In this document: one piece after another, positions 15,707-25,300 of the stretch
Layout of the letters: every line of letters starts with the position of its first letter
How positions within the stretch are numbered: the first letter of the stretch is position 1
Source of the DNA: Candidatus Chloroploca sp. Khr17
GTDB taxonomy: Bacteria; Chloroflexota; Chloroflexia; Chloroflexales; Chloroflexaceae
Direction: 5' to 3'
Length of the DNA: 64,000 nt
NCBI RefSeq assembly: GCF_004138165.1
Contig: NZ_RYFF01000027.1
Span: 1-64,000, forward strand
The notes under the pieces: model-generated
Database searches by the model: none
Told to the model about the DNA's origin: nothing
Seen by the model: the letters and a program-made list of their open reading frames with translations, nothing else
Translations under genes and position numbers: made by a program

Positions 15707-16800
15707 TGCTGAGTCGTCGCAAAGCACTCCAAGAATGCGGCTGGGCAAGCGACCATGCTGGCCTGCTGCTCGACCGCTATCTCTATCGTGCCGGCAGTGC
15801 AAGTGGTGAGAGCGACTCGCCGCAGGCCGAGCTCGTGAAGCAGGTCACCAACGTCCGCGAACCAAAAGCCTACAAGCTCTTTTTCACGCAGTGGCAAGAC
15901 GCCCTGACCAACCGTGGAGCCGTGCAACGGGTCGCTCGCACCAAGGGCCGTCTGATCCTCAACCTTGGGGCCGAAAGCGTCATTGAGACCTCGCTCGCGC
16001 TGCACCGCACCTATGGCATGCCCTACCTTCCTGGCAGCGCCCTCAAAGGCCTTGCTGCCGCGTATGCCCGCCAATATCTCGAAGGCGAAGCATGGCAGGC
16101 AACGCGTGACGTCAACCAACCCAGCTACGGCGAGCACTACAAAACCATCTTTGGCACCCCCAAAGAGGCTGGCTACATCACCTTCTTTGACGCCCTCTAC
16201 CTGCCCGGAAGCGGCCTCAAGGGCCAGGCGCTCTACCAGGACATCATCACGGTTCACCACCCCGACTACTACCAGGGCCAGGGCAGCCCGCCCGCCGACT
16301 GGGACAGCCCAACGCCAGTGCCCTTTGTCAGTGCCACCGGACACTACCTGATCGCTCTGCACGGCCCGCCTGCGTGGGTCAACCTCACCTTCGAGATCCT
16401 AGCCCTAGCCCTCGACGAACTGGGCATCGGGGCCAAAACCTCAAGCGGCTACGGGCGCATGGCCTTGCTTGAACCACCAGCACAGGCGCAAGCGGCGGTA
16501 AGCAGCAGCAGCGCAGCAACCGCCAGCAGCAGCACCCCAACCACCGGCAGTCGCACCTACGACCTAAGCCGCTACCAACCAGGGCACAGCTTTGCCGGCG
16601 AAGTGAGTGCCGTCAGCGACGACGAATTTCAGATCCAGCTCCCCAACATCCCCTTCGAGGTCGCCATCGGCGTCATCGCCCGCGGCCCCGACGTACCGAA
16701 CTGGACCGTGCGCGCCAAAGCCCGCGTCGAAATCGTCCGCCGCCACGAACGCCCTGACGGCATGGTCATCTTTGAGCTCAAGCGAGCGCCGAAGAAGTAG
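15703..16800 (+). CDS. cmr6: Type III-B RAMP protein Cmr6 with an extra C-terminal domain
   Basis: A 365-residue protein. Residues about 1-255 are a typical Cmr6, with TYGMPYLPGSALKGLAAAYAR (about 106-126), FDALYLP and the glycine-rich GIGAKTSSGYGRM. A Ser/Thr/Ala linker (about 259-282) leads to a further ~80-residue domain (about 286-365) beginning YDLSRYQPGHSFAGEV. This region looks like a small beta-barrel and is not part of ordinary Cmr6. Cmr6 caps the 3' side of the crRNA next to Cmr1. The start overlaps the cmr5 stop by ATGA. Confidence 0.92.
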   Translation: MMLSRRKALQECGWASDHAGLLLDRYLYRAGSASGESDSPQAELVKQVTNVREPKAYKLFFTQWQDALTNRGAVQRVARTKGRLILNLGAESVIETSLALHRTYGMPYLPGSALKGLAAAYARQYLEGEAWQATRDVNQPSYGEHYKTIFGTPKEAGYITFFDALYLPGSGLKGQALYQDIITVHHPDYYQGQGSPPADWDSPTPVPFVSATGHYLIALHGPPAWVNLTFEILALALDELGIGAKTSSGYGRMALLEPPAQAQAAVSSSSAATASSSTPTTGSRTYDLSRYQPGHSFAGEVSAVSDDEFQIQLPNIPFEVAIGVIARGPDVPNWTVRAKARVEIVRRHERPDGMVIFELKRAPKK

Positions 16801-16814
16801 GAAAGGCTTCACGT

Positions 16815-18038
16815 ATGCCGCTCAAAGCCATCACCTTTCTCGGCAACCCGCCAAAAACAAAAGAACGACCGTTTGGCTACGACCAAAAATGCTATCAAGC
16901 CACTGATGGCTCTGGGGCAACGTGCGAGTCACCATTTGTCGCCAGAGCTATCTGTCAGTTCTATCAGCCTGATGAGTTGTATGTGCTGTCAACAGCCGAA
17001 AGCTTTGCGAACCATTGGACAAACCTTGTGGCGCACCTGGAGGATCAGATTGTCCCTGTGCCGATTGAAATTCCGACGCCGACCAATGATGAGCAGATCT
17101 GGCAATTCTTTCAGAAGATAACGGCGCTTATCCAGGCTGATGACGACCTTATCTTTGATGTCACGCTGGCCTTTCGCTCGATCCCGATCCTTGCCTTGCT
17201 CGCTGCAAACTTGCTGCGGGTCGTCCGTGGCACAACGGTGCGTGCCCTGACCTACGCCGAGGTCAATTATGGCGTCGATGAAGCCCCGATCCATGATCTG
17301 CGCCGTCTGGTGCAATTGATGGATTGGACAACGGCGACCGATGCGTTCCTGAAATATGGCCGTGCTGATGATCTCATTGCCCTTGCGCGGCATGATGCAG
17401 GTGATGCGCTTACGCGGCTTGCGGATAGCTTGCAGACGTTGACGATTGGGTTGCAAACGTCGCGTCCGACCGAAGTTCAGGTGACCGCAGCAACCCTTGA
17501 AGCCCACCTTCAAGCGGTACGCGCGAACCCGGCTACGCCCGCACCAATTGGTCTGTTGCTTGACCGCATTAGCGCCGAATACACCCCGCTCGGGCACGAG
17601 GTGCCGACCGAACCATCCCAGGCGGAAGAGGTGCTGCGCGGTCAGGCCGCGATCATGGCATGGTATGTCACCAAAGGCATGTATGTGCAGGCGATCACCC
17701 TGGCACGTGAATGGCTTGTTTCGTGGGTTGTTGCCCGTGCGCAAGGCAATCTCTTTGCCGAGGAAGAGCGCGCCCTGGCCGAGAGTGCGATTAACAAGCC
17801 ACATAACCATACGGCACGCATCTATGATCGCCAGCAACGGAAAGAGCGTCAGGTTGTAGTGCCCCCTGCGATGCGCGCCGCAGCACAACATCGGCTCGTA
17901 GCATCGTTATGGAAGCGTACACGCGATCTGCGCAACGACCTGGGCCACACCGGTATGCGGATCAACCCACGCCTGGCCGCAGATGTCGAGCATCAGGTAA
18001 AAGAAGTCTGTCGTCGTATTCCCGAGCTGCTCACATGA
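16815..18038 (+). CDS. CARF-HEPN ribonuclease of the Csx1/TM1812 family
   Basis: A 407-residue protein 14 bp after cmr6. The N-terminal half is a CARF-type domain, with AITFLGNPPKT at the start and DVTLAFRSIPILALLAANLL (about residues 113-132), equivalent to the DxTHGFR-type motif of the TM1812 Csx1 family. The C-terminus has the HEPN RNase signature R-x4-H as RNDLGH (Arg373-His378). In known type III systems such proteins are switched on by cyclic oligoadenylate from Cas10 and degrade RNA non-specifically. With an HD-less Cas10 here, this is the probable main executor. Its stop overlaps the next start by ATGA. Confidence 0.9.
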   Translation: MPLKAITFLGNPPKTKERPFGYDQKCYQATDGSGATCESPFVARAICQFYQPDELYVLSTAESFANHWTNLVAHLEDQIVPVPIEIPTPTNDEQIWQFFQKITALIQADDDLIFDVTLAFRSIPILALLAANLLRVVRGTTVRALTYAEVNYGVDEAPIHDLRRLVQLMDWTTATDAFLKYGRADDLIALARHDAGDALTRLADSLQTLTIGLQTSRPTEVQVTAATLEAHLQAVRANPATPAPIGLLLDRISAEYTPLGHEVPTEPSQAEEVLRGQAAIMAWYVTKGMYVQAITLAREWLVSWVVARAQGNLFAEEERALAESAINKPHNHTARIYDRQQRKERQVVVPPAMRAAAQHRLVASLWKRTRDLRNDLGHTGMRINPRLAADVEHQVKEVCRRIPELLT

Positions 18039-19072
18039 ACAATCATTCTTCCCCCCGCCGTGGTGGCGGTACCAAACGTAGTTCCTGGCTGACCTTTCAT
18101 CGGCGGCTCTTTCTTGTGCGCCGACTGGTGCGCGGGGCGGCTGACGCGCAAACCCTGATTGCTGATGCACGGGCCTTTTTCCCCGACGACGAGATCTATC
18201 CGCAGGATGCGGCAGCGGCATTGCGCCACGATCTGGCCGCGTTGCGCACTGAATTCGAGTGTGTGATTGACCGCATTGATGGTCGTTATACGTTGACATC
18301 CCTTGGCCGTCTGGCGCTGCTCGATCTCCCCGATGAAGATCTAGAGGCGCTCGCTTTTCTGGTGAGCAATTTTAGCGCCAGCAGCCTGCCCAATGCCAAT
18401 CGGGTGGATGCCTTGCTTGACCGGATTCTCTCCTTATTGCCGGATGAACGTCGCCGTGGCCTGTCCCGTTCTGGTCGCGATGTGTACCTTGATTATCCTA
18501 ACCCGTCACGCTCGGTGAACCAACCTACGCTGGATCGCATCCGGCGTGCGTTGAAGTTCCAGGAACTCAGTTTTGCCTATCGTTCGGCCTATGTCCCCGA
18601 TGAAGAGACCGTTGTCTTGCACCGTGTTGCCCCCTACGGCCTGATCTTTCGCGATGGGCACCACTATCTTGATGCGTACTGCTACGACTGTGGCGACGCA
18701 ACGATCCCGGCGCGCTATCGCCTCTATCGCCTTGATCGCATCGTTGACGACAGCGTGCGGATTCTCCATAGCACCCTACCCCCAGTGCCGCCGCCACGCC
18801 CGGTCTTCCGCCTTCGCTATACACTCGATACGGTTGTCGCGCGGCAACGCGATGTTGCCCTCTGGTTTCCGCGGAGCAGCGTTACCTTCCACGCTGATGG
18901 CTCAGCCGATGTCTCCGCAGACACCCATGATCTCTGGCAGGCCCGCCAGATCCTTGTGCGGTATCGTGAACACTGCATCGTGCACGAACCCCCTGAACTC
19001 GTCACCATGATGCGTGAAGCAAGCAGCGCCATGGCTGCGCGGTATGCATACGGCGATGGCACAGGATCGTGA
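18035..19072 (+). CDS. WYL-domain transcriptional regulator closing the cmr operon
   Basis: A 345-residue protein. An N-terminal winged-helix-like part (about residues 15-90) is followed by a WYL domain (about 165-240: ALKFQELSFAYRSAY, VAPYGLIFRDGHHYLDAYCYD, RLYRLDRI). A C-terminal WCX-like region ends FPRSSVTFHADGSADVSADT. WYL regulators are often repressors or activators of defence genes. It overlaps the csx1-like gene by 4 bp, so it is co-transcribed and may autoregulate the locus. The larger WYL protein at 920-3124 is not a close copy. Confidence 0.88.
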   Translation: MNNHSSPRRGGGTKRSSWLTFHRRLFLVRRLVRGAADAQTLIADARAFFPDDEIYPQDAAAALRHDLAALRTEFECVIDRIDGRYTLTSLGRLALLDLPDEDLEALAFLVSNFSASSLPNANRVDALLDRILSLLPDERRRGLSRSGRDVYLDYPNPSRSVNQPTLDRIRRALKFQELSFAYRSAYVPDEETVVLHRVAPYGLIFRDGHHYLDAYCYDCGDATIPARYRLYRLDRIVDDSVRILHSTLPPVPPPRPVFRLRYTLDTVVARQRDVALWFPRSSVTFHADGSADVSADTHDLWQARQILVRYREHCIVHEPPELVTMMREASSAMAARYAYGDGTGS

Positions 19073-19107
19073 CAAGGTCGCCAGCCACGAACGGGGTAGA
19101 CCGCACG

Positions 19108-19216
19108 TTTTAACGCAGAGCCGCAGAGACGGGGAGACACGGAGTTTTCATATTCCCCTCTGCGCCTCTGCGCCTTTGCGCCTCTGCGTTAAAACAACCA
19201 GTCTTTTTTGCAGCCA
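19108..19216. repeat. GCGTTAA/GCGTCAA-type palindromic repeat, copy 1
   Basis: About 109 bp with TTTTAACGCAGAG on the left and CTCTGCGTTAAAA on the right, enclosing GCGCC-rich tandem units. One of at least nine related elements in the window. The gap from 19073 to 19294 holds nothing else recognisable. Confidence 0.7.
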
Positions 19217-19294
19217 AACGCCGCGCCGCTCACGCGCAGCACTGCTTCCTGCTCCAGAACCGCAATGGTTGCGTTGATCAGCGAGCGATCACAG

Positions 19295-19441
19295 CTACGC
19301 GCCACCTTCGCCGAGCGGATCTTCGTCGGCCGCACGCAGGGCCTCACGATAAAGCGCTGGGCTGATCCGCTGCAAGAGGTCGAGGTGCCCCACCCCGGCC
19401 AGGTTCATCAGCGGGCTTGTGTTGGATACGACTGGCCTCAA
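19295..19441 (-). pseudogene. Internally deleted DUF3368 PIN-domain toxin
   Basis: Reading from a TTG at 19441, the frame gives PVVSNTSPLMNLAGVGHLDLL, the unmistakable N-terminus of DUF3368 PIN toxins with the first metal-binding Asp/Asn motif. It jumps directly to ISPALYREALRAADED, which is the C-terminal helix of the same family. About 100-110 central residues, including the other catalytic acids, are missing. The remnant is 48 residues. It overlaps the 3' end of the UPF0175 antitoxin gene, the normal gene order for this pair. The toxin is certainly inactive if this reading is right. Confidence 0.8.
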
Positions 19442-19688
19442 GCGCAACCTTCGCTTCCGCTAGAACATCCTGGGTGTCATCAAAAGCAGCTACGCCATAG
19501 GTGCCCAGGAGATCAAGGAACTCGCGCCGCGAGACGCCGAGCAGATCTGCCGCCTTGCCCGCCGAGAGCTTACCGAGGTCATAGAGGCGGACGAACAGTG
19601 CCTCGCGGGCCAACCCTTCCAACTCCTGCCGAGACTGCTCCGCTTGCGCTAACAGCTCTTCGGGGTACTCTATCTGAAGCGTTGTCAT
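19344..19688 (-). CDS. UPF0175-family antitoxin
   Basis: A 114-residue frame; the start at 19688 gives MTTLQIEYPEELLAQAEQSR. The helix-turn-helix region KLSAGKAADLLGVSRREFLDLLGTYGV (about residues 41-67) matches UPF0175. The usual family length is about 85-95 residues. The last ~25 residues here (RIQHKPADEPGRGG...) run through the remains of the adjacent toxin and may be read-through. Normally it would neutralise the DUF3368 PIN toxin that is deleted here. Confidence 0.8.
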   Translation of the reverse strand: MTTLQIEYPEELLAQAEQSRQELEGLAREALFVRLYDLGKLSAGKAADLLGVSRREFLDLLGTYGVAAFDDTQDVLAEAKVALEASRIQHKPADEPGRGGAPRPLAADQPSALS

Positions 19689-19761
19689 TTCCGCATGCCC
19701 CGAACGCAGGGGCGCCCGCCGCATTGATCGGGGTTGGTCGTGATGCGATCCAATAGGTTGA

Positions 19762-19968
19762 TCATTGCCCTCCACCAGGCGCTTCAGGTGTCTGCATCAG
19801 TCGGCTCAGCAGCTCCTTCGGTGTCAAAATGAGCATGGGTGCGTCGGTGTAGTCGGCACCATTGCGGGTGACGATAACGTCGATCCCGGCGGCCTGCGCC
19901 GCTGCAACCTGAACCGCGTCCTCGAAGTCGGCCATAGACGAGCTATAGGCTGTCGTGAGGACGTACGC
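19762..19968 (-). pseudogene. C-terminal fragment of a VapC-like PIN toxin
   Basis: The frame reads SSSMADFEDAVQVAAAQAAGIDVIVTRNGADYTDAP, the second half of a PIN-domain toxin with its conserved DFEDA and TRN-D motifs, then a normal C-terminus LTPKELLSRL. The N-terminal ~70 residues with the first catalytic Asp are absent; the fragment begins right after the stop of the upstream antitoxin. The longer open frame upstream is out of frame with that antitoxin and is not real. Inactive toxin remnant. Confidence 0.75.
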
Positions 19969-19969
19969 A

Positions 19970-20164
19970 TTAGCGAATACGTTCAACATCCTCGTCAGTG
20001 AGTTCCTCATCCGTCGTGATAATGCCCAGTAAACGCTCCGCCGATCCGTGCATATCATACGCATCGAGATCCGCTCGCAACGAGCGACTGACTGCCTCTA
20101 ACAGCAGCAACTGCTCACGCGTCGTAAGGCGAGGGATCGCTCTCAGCATCTCTTGCAGGGTCAT
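19970..20164 (-). CDS. Small antitoxin-like protein
   Basis: A 64-residue protein, MTLQEMLRAIPRLTTREQLLLLEAV..., with a predicted helical core and an acidic tail ending EELTDEDVERIR. Preceded by AAGGAGGCAAATC, a good ribosome-binding site. It lies immediately upstream of the PIN fragment, the normal position of the antitoxin in a VapBC-like pair. The family is not named with confidence. With the toxin broken it no longer has its obvious partner. Confidence 0.65.
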   Translation of the reverse strand: MTLQEMLRAIPRLTTREQLLLLEAVSRSLRADLDAYDMHGSAERLLGIITTDEELTDEDVERIR

Positions 20165-20177
20165 GATTTGCCTCCTT

Positions 20178-20340
20178 GAAACGTACCGTGGGAGAGCGGT
20201 TGCTCGCGGCTAGTATACCCATGTTGACGCAAAGACGCAACGCTGCATATACAGATCCGTATTGACGCAAAGGCGCAAAGGCGCAAAGATATAAAACTCC
20301 TCTGCGCCTCCGCGTCTCTGCGTTAAACAACCGGCCTTCT
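20178..20340. repeat. Direct-repeat unit A with GCGTCAA palindrome, copy 2
   Basis: Begins AACGTACCGTGGGAGAGCGG and contains GACGCAAAGACGCAACGCTG followed by a GGCGCAAAGGCGCAAAG / CTCTGCG-type palindrome. Almost the same sequence recurs at 20791-20957, so the two are a duplicated block of about 160 bp flanking the hsdM remnant. Confidence 0.75.
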
Positions 20341-20344
20341 TTCG

Positions 20345-20465
20345 CGATGCTTAACGCAGAGCCGCTGAGCCGGGGAGACGCGGAGGTTCTATATTCCCCT
20401 CTGCGCCTTTGCGCTTTACCGCTTCACCGCTTTACCGCTTTACCGCTTTACCGCTTCAACGCTTC
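20345..20465. repeat. Palindromic repeat copy 3 fused to an 8-bp tandem repeat
   Basis: The left part (20350-20415) is another GCAGAG...CTCTGCGCC palindrome. From about 20412 to 20460 the unit CGCTTTAC and its variant CGCTTCAC repeat six to seven times. The tandem array starts in the stop codon of the hsdM remnant. Confidence 0.75.
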
Positions 20466-20690
20466 CACCACTCGTGCCAACTCTGCATCGGCCCGCTCGC
20501 GCGCAACACGGACCCCTGCGATGTCGGCGAGAATGGCGTCGAGCGGGCGGTGCTGGGCGCGGTCGGTCACAGTGACAAACTGGGAAAGGCTGAGGTTGTA
20601 GTCGGCAGCGCGAGCTTGCTCCAGCGTGATAGTCAACTGCTGACCATGCGAGGACACCTGATCGAGCCCACTGGCCGGAGGGAGACCATT
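20448..20690 (-). pseudogene. C-terminal remnant of type I restriction-modification methylase HsdM
   Basis: The frame ending at 20448 contains EQARAADYNLSLSQFVTV, then HRPLDAILADIAGVRVARERADAELARVVEAL. This is the usual end of HsdM subunits: an xADYNLSxxRYV motif followed by a coiled coil. Only about 75 residues remain; the catalytic NPPF-type part is gone. The open frame continues upstream through repeat sequence and is not meaningful there. The remnant marks a lost restriction-modification system. Confidence 0.7.
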
Positions 20691-20790
20691 GGAGGGCAGC
20701 GACGATTTTTTGGAGCGTCCACGCGACACGGTCATCATCCTTCGCCCAATCCAGGCACTATGGGGAGCCCACAGCGACGAGCCAGACCCG

Positions 20791-20957
20791 CAACGTACCG
20801 TGGGAGAGCGGTTGCTAGCGGCTAGTATACCCATGTTGACGCAAAGACGCAACGCTGCCCATACCGATCCGTATTGACGCAAAGACGCAAAGGCGCAAAG
20901 AGATGTAAATCCTCTGCGCCTCTGCGCCTTTGCGTCAAAACAACCAGTCTTTTTTGC
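20791..20957. repeat. Direct-repeat unit A, second copy, with GCGTCAA palindrome copy 4
   Basis: Near-identical to 20178-20340 over its first ~70 bp (AACGTACCGTGGGAGAGCGG onwards) and similar afterwards. Ends CGTCAAAACAACCAGTC, as does copy 1. Upstream of it, 20691-20790 holds only degraded coding-like sequence. Confidence 0.75.
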
Positions 20958-21019
20958 GGCGAAATACCCTTGTAGCAATCCCGATGGTGTTGGCGAAAAC
21001 AGAGCCATCAATGCGTATG

Positions 21020-21038
21020 TGTGACACTCGTTGTCACA
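21020..21038. promoter_or_regulatory. Candidate dimeric operator TGTGACA-N5-TGTCACA
   Basis: Perfect 7-bp half-sites separated by CTCGT, about 140 bp upstream of the Pro/Thr/Ser-rich membrane-anchored protein. The half-site resembles that of CRP/FNR-family regulators, but the spacing differs from the classic TGTGA-N6-TCACA. No regulator is assigned. Confidence 0.4.
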
Positions 21039-21179
21039 TAGTCGTGCCATACTCAGAAGAGGAGCGATCTGAGGTGGTTTCATAGATGCACTTCTCAGCC
21101 CCTGTGTCAGGATCCAGTGTCATCTCCCTATGGCGCGAGTCTTCTCATCGCAGCAGCGCCCCAGCCCAAGGAGGTTCTT

Positions 21180-22040
21180 ATGCGTCGCTCATCACCGCTT
21201 GAGTTCATCGTGGTCTTGCTGGCCCTCGGATTGCTGATCGCACTCAGCATGTTTGTCGGCTTTCAGCTAGGTCAGCGAACGGCAGGCGGAACGAACACCA
21301 TCACCGTGAACGATGCCCAGGCTCCGACAAGTGTGCCGGTGTCTGTCGTAAGCATGGAGGCACGCCAAGCACCAGCCGAACCAACGAATGCACCCGTACC
21401 TACCAGCACCCCTGTACCCACCAGCACCCCCGCGTCTACTAGCACCCCCGCGCCTACTAGCACCCCTGCACCCACCAGCACCCCCGCACCCACCAGCACG
21501 CCGACCAGCATCCCGACCCCCATCCCACCGCAAGAATTCACCGGGACTGGCTCGCGGGTCTTGGTGCTCACCGTGCCCATGCTCTCACGCATCTATCTCG
21601 GCCACGAAGGACGGAGCAACTTTGCCGTACTGGCCTATGACGAACAGGATGAGCGCGAACTGCTCGTGAATGAGATCGGATATTATGCAGGCCATCGCTA
21701 TCTTCCGGCTGGTACCTACGATCTCGAGATCAATGCCGATGGGCCGTGGCTCATCCGGGTGACACCGCTCACCTGGGACGAAACGGCCCGGGATGCGCTT
21801 GAAGGGCAGGGCGATGACATCCGTGGTTGGTTCACACCTGCAGTATCGCGACAAACCTATCACTTTACACACCAGGGTGGCAGCAACTTCGCCGTGTTCC
21901 TGCGCTGTGATACGGACGATGATCTGCTCGTCAATGCCATTGGCATCGTTGACAGCGAGCACATGGTCGTCTTTGGATCGGCCTCGCGGTGTTTTTGGGA
22001 CATCACAGCCGATGGAGCCTGGACGATCACACCGCGATGA
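21180..22040 (+). CDS. Membrane-anchored protein with Pro-Thr-Ser stalk and two beta repeats
   Basis: A 286-residue protein; ATG 21180 follows CCAAGGAGGTTCTT. A hydrophobic N-terminal helix (about residues 8-29) anchors or exports it. Residues about 68-120 are a low-complexity stalk built from PTSTPA units. The outer part has two related segments, each with a GGSNFAV-type motif (GRSNFAVLAY and GGSNFAVFLR), followed by DLEINADGPW / DITADGAWTI strands, suggesting a duplicated beta-sandwich. Probably a cell-surface protein; function unknown. Unrelated to its neighbours as far as can be seen. Confidence 0.75.
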   Translation: MRRSSPLEFIVVLLALGLLIALSMFVGFQLGQRTAGGTNTITVNDAQAPTSVPVSVVSMEARQAPAEPTNAPVPTSTPVPTSTPASTSTPAPTSTPAPTSTPAPTSTPTSIPTPIPPQEFTGTGSRVLVLTVPMLSRIYLGHEGRSNFAVLAYDEQDERELLVNEIGYYAGHRYLPAGTYDLEINADGPWLIRVTPLTWDETARDALEGQGDDIRGWFTPAVSRQTYHFTHQGGSNFAVFLRCDTDDDLLVNAIGIVDSEHMVVFGSASRCFWDITADGAWTITPR

Positions 22041-22394
22041 GGCGGGCGACCTGGCGAGCCTGCGCTTGCGGCGGACGCCGCTCACCGCAGCGGGCGAACG
22101 AGGTCGGCCTATGACGGGTGAGGCTCAGGTTCGTGTGACAGGATCCCGGCGAGCGCCCACCCACCGCGCCATCCATGCTGCGCTGTGGCTGAAATCGGCA
22201 ACAAAGGCCCATGCCTGGCAGCGCAAGCAGCGGACTCGCGGGAGATGATGGACAAATCATGCGTTGTGCCTCCGTTGACGATCCAAATCCAGTAGGCTTT
22301 GTGCTGAATTGGTAATACACAACTGCTACTCTAGTTAGAGCACTGTTTTCACTACGTTCTTGATGAGTACATCTCTGACGAGAAAGTCTAGATT
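22041..22394. other. Intergenic region upstream of the sigma-fusion gene
   Basis: About 350 bp with no supported gene; short frames here lack ribosome-binding sites and protein-like composition. The last ~120 bp are A/T-richer than the flanks and presumably contain the promoter of the 22395 cassette. I see no strong consensus promoter. Confidence 0.5.
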
Positions 22395-25300
22395 ATGCCG
22401 ACGGTGATACGAGCTCCTATCACGACGCTGGATGCGCTTGAGCGTCAGTTCCATTCACAGATTCAAACCGTTAGCTTGATCGGCGAGTTGCCACTTACCC
22501 TAGAGTTGCTCGATGAACTGGGCGCGGCGCTAGCTGAACTCATCCAGCGCCATGACTTCACGCAGGCCTCGCGGATCATCCGCACCCGCTACCCGCACTG
22601 TCTGGCCGTATTCCTGGTGCTCCAGGGGGTCTTTCACTACGATCAGGGCAGCTACTGGCCCTCGGTTCACGAACGGCTCTTCGCAACAGGTACGCGAGCC
22701 GGGCCGCTTGAAGCTGAGTGGGGTCAGTTTTTTCTGGAATTTCTGGCCCAGCAGGGTCTGGCTAACTTTGCTACGCTGGAGCGTTCGCTGCGTTACGTCA
22801 CCCCGATTTTGCTTCACGGTGGCATTCCGCAGTACTGCCTCAATGACTACTTTCAATTGATCTTTGTCCGGTTTGATGATCTGCTGCACGAGGCACGCGT
22901 ACCGCTCGATGCTGCCACCCTCGAAACCTTGGCAGCGGTGGCAGCGCATTCGGCAACTGATCGCCCGGTCGCCCGGTTGATCCGCTATGGTGGCGACTAT
23001 GCCCGCGATCTGTTGGCGCGCACCCTTGCGTTGGCCCAGTTGACCAATGACCGACAGCAGTTGCCCGATCCGATAGAGGTTGGCCTCCCGCAGCGCGTGC
23101 TTGATCAGTATGCTGTCTGGCACGCAACGCGTCGACAGCGCTCCCAGGAGCGCGATCCTGCCTGGCGACCCCGGCGTCCCGAGCTCTGGTTTGACCCCTG
23201 GGGGGAAGGCCTCTCCGTTGAACTGCCCGCCCAGCAATTGCCCCACGGTGAGCGCCCGCAATCAGCCTGGGAGATATGCTATCAGCAGCGGGTGGTACGC
23301 TATCCGGTGGGGGCACGCTTTACGGCCTCGCGCTGGGAGACGAGTCCCGAGCGCGTGACGCTTCCACCTGAGCCGATGGGCTACACGGTGCGCTTCACCG
23401 ACGGGCGTGAACTGAAGCACGAATGGTCATTCCCTGGCTTTGATCCACACCATCCGCTCCTGGCCTTTGAGCCAGAGAGTGGCACCCTCTTACGTACCCC
23501 TGCTGGTCTCCCTGCGCGTGAGCTCTGGCTGCTCTGCGCGGCAGAGGCCCCGCTTACGGTTGTGGGCGGGCGTCAGATGGCCGCGTTGCCACCACTCAGC
23601 GGGGTATGGCAGGGCTTCCGGATGGAGCATTGGGATCTGCGGCAGGCTCGCTCACTCAGCGTTGGGACGCAACGGGTAGCAATTTTGCCCGGTGAGCAGA
23701 CCCAGCGTCCATACCTCACCGGCCTCTCACCGCTTGACCTAGGTGAGGCCCATCCTGACCTTCCGCTCTCCGTTGGTGGGCTCCCGCATCTCAGCATTCC
23801 GCGAACCTCTCGCCGTACGCTCAAGCAGGAACTCGCGGGTTGGCGTGTGAGCATCATGGCGGCAGGCCAGGCATGGTTTACTGCAGTGCCGTTGGATGAG
23901 GCCCCCGTGCAACCATTCGTTGGCGTGAACCCTGAACAGATCGTCATCGATCTGGGGGCACTGGTGCAAGCGCGAGGCTTCAATTTTGGTTTGCTCGAAA
24001 TCAGTGTGCGTGGCCCACTCGGACGCGATAATCGGTTCAAGCTTGGTCTGGTGCCAGAACTCGCGGTGGAGGGCCATATGAATCTAGCCCCCTCTAGCAA
24101 AAGGGGCCTAAGCGCCGAGCGCCGGAGTACGCTGCGCACCAGTACTGAGCTGGATATAGCCTGTAGTGACCCATCGGTGCGTATCATCGCCGAGGCACCC
24201 GGGGTCTTTACGCTGATCAGTTCTGAGGGCCGCACGATGCTCCCACTGATCCTCCAACGCATGGATATGGATCAGTTGATCCGTCTACCCTTGAACCTCC
24301 CCACGCCCCAGTTGACCTGGACGCTCAACGATGGGGCTCATATCTGGCAGCAGGGTAGCCTCACCTGCCCGCTCGCCTGGATCGAGCAGACTGACGATCC
24401 ACGCCTGATGCTCCAACTGACCCCGGCTATGGACATAGCTGATCTACCTCGTCCGCAACTCTGGTTGCACGACGAAACGGGGCATGCGTTGCAAACGCTC
24501 GCAGCTCAGGGCAACGCGAGTCACGGCTGGAGTTTTCGTCTCCGCGATGCGTTGGATACCCTCCGCGCCTCGCGATCCGCTCATCTGACGGCCTCCGTTG
24601 TCCTGGAAGCGGCTACACCTATGCCATGGGCACCAACGGGGCGCGTGGTCTGCCCGGCTCTCCAGCTTTCTCAGGCGCTCGATCTCGGCAAGATCGAGGC
24701 CACAGTGACCACCGACGCCAAAGAGTGGCATGTGCACGTCTGCTGGCAACGAGGCCGTCCCTTGCGCAACCGGGTGATGCGCCTCTGGCCGCTTTGGCAG
24801 CCCTGGGAGGCCCCGTTGACCCAGCGGATCCCTGATACGGCTGAGCACAACTACGCGTGGAGCATCGACCGTGACGATGTCCCACCGGGGCGTTATCGGC
24901 TGCAACTTGCGATCGAGACAGGCTGGAGCATGAGCACACCGATCCGCCCCGGCCCCGAGGCGGATGCGACGCTCGACCTGATGTTGGGCAGTGGCGTGCC
25001 TACGCCGACGTCGGCCCGTAGCGCCCTCAGTGCGCTGCTTGCCGGGGCCGAAGGGCCAGATCTACGGGCCGTGCAGGGCATTCTTACGCACGAGGAACTC
25101 CCCGAGGGCAGTGATCTGATCCAAACCCTCGCTATCCTGAGTGAACCTGAGGCGACCTACGCAGCATTGCGCACAGGCACCTGGCCCGGACGCCTGATCC
25201 TCCGCGAGGTAACGCGGCAACGGCAGGGGCTCTTACCACTGGGGTACCTCGCGTGCCACGAGACACTCAATGAACCAAGCCGTGAACGGGTAGCGGCCCT

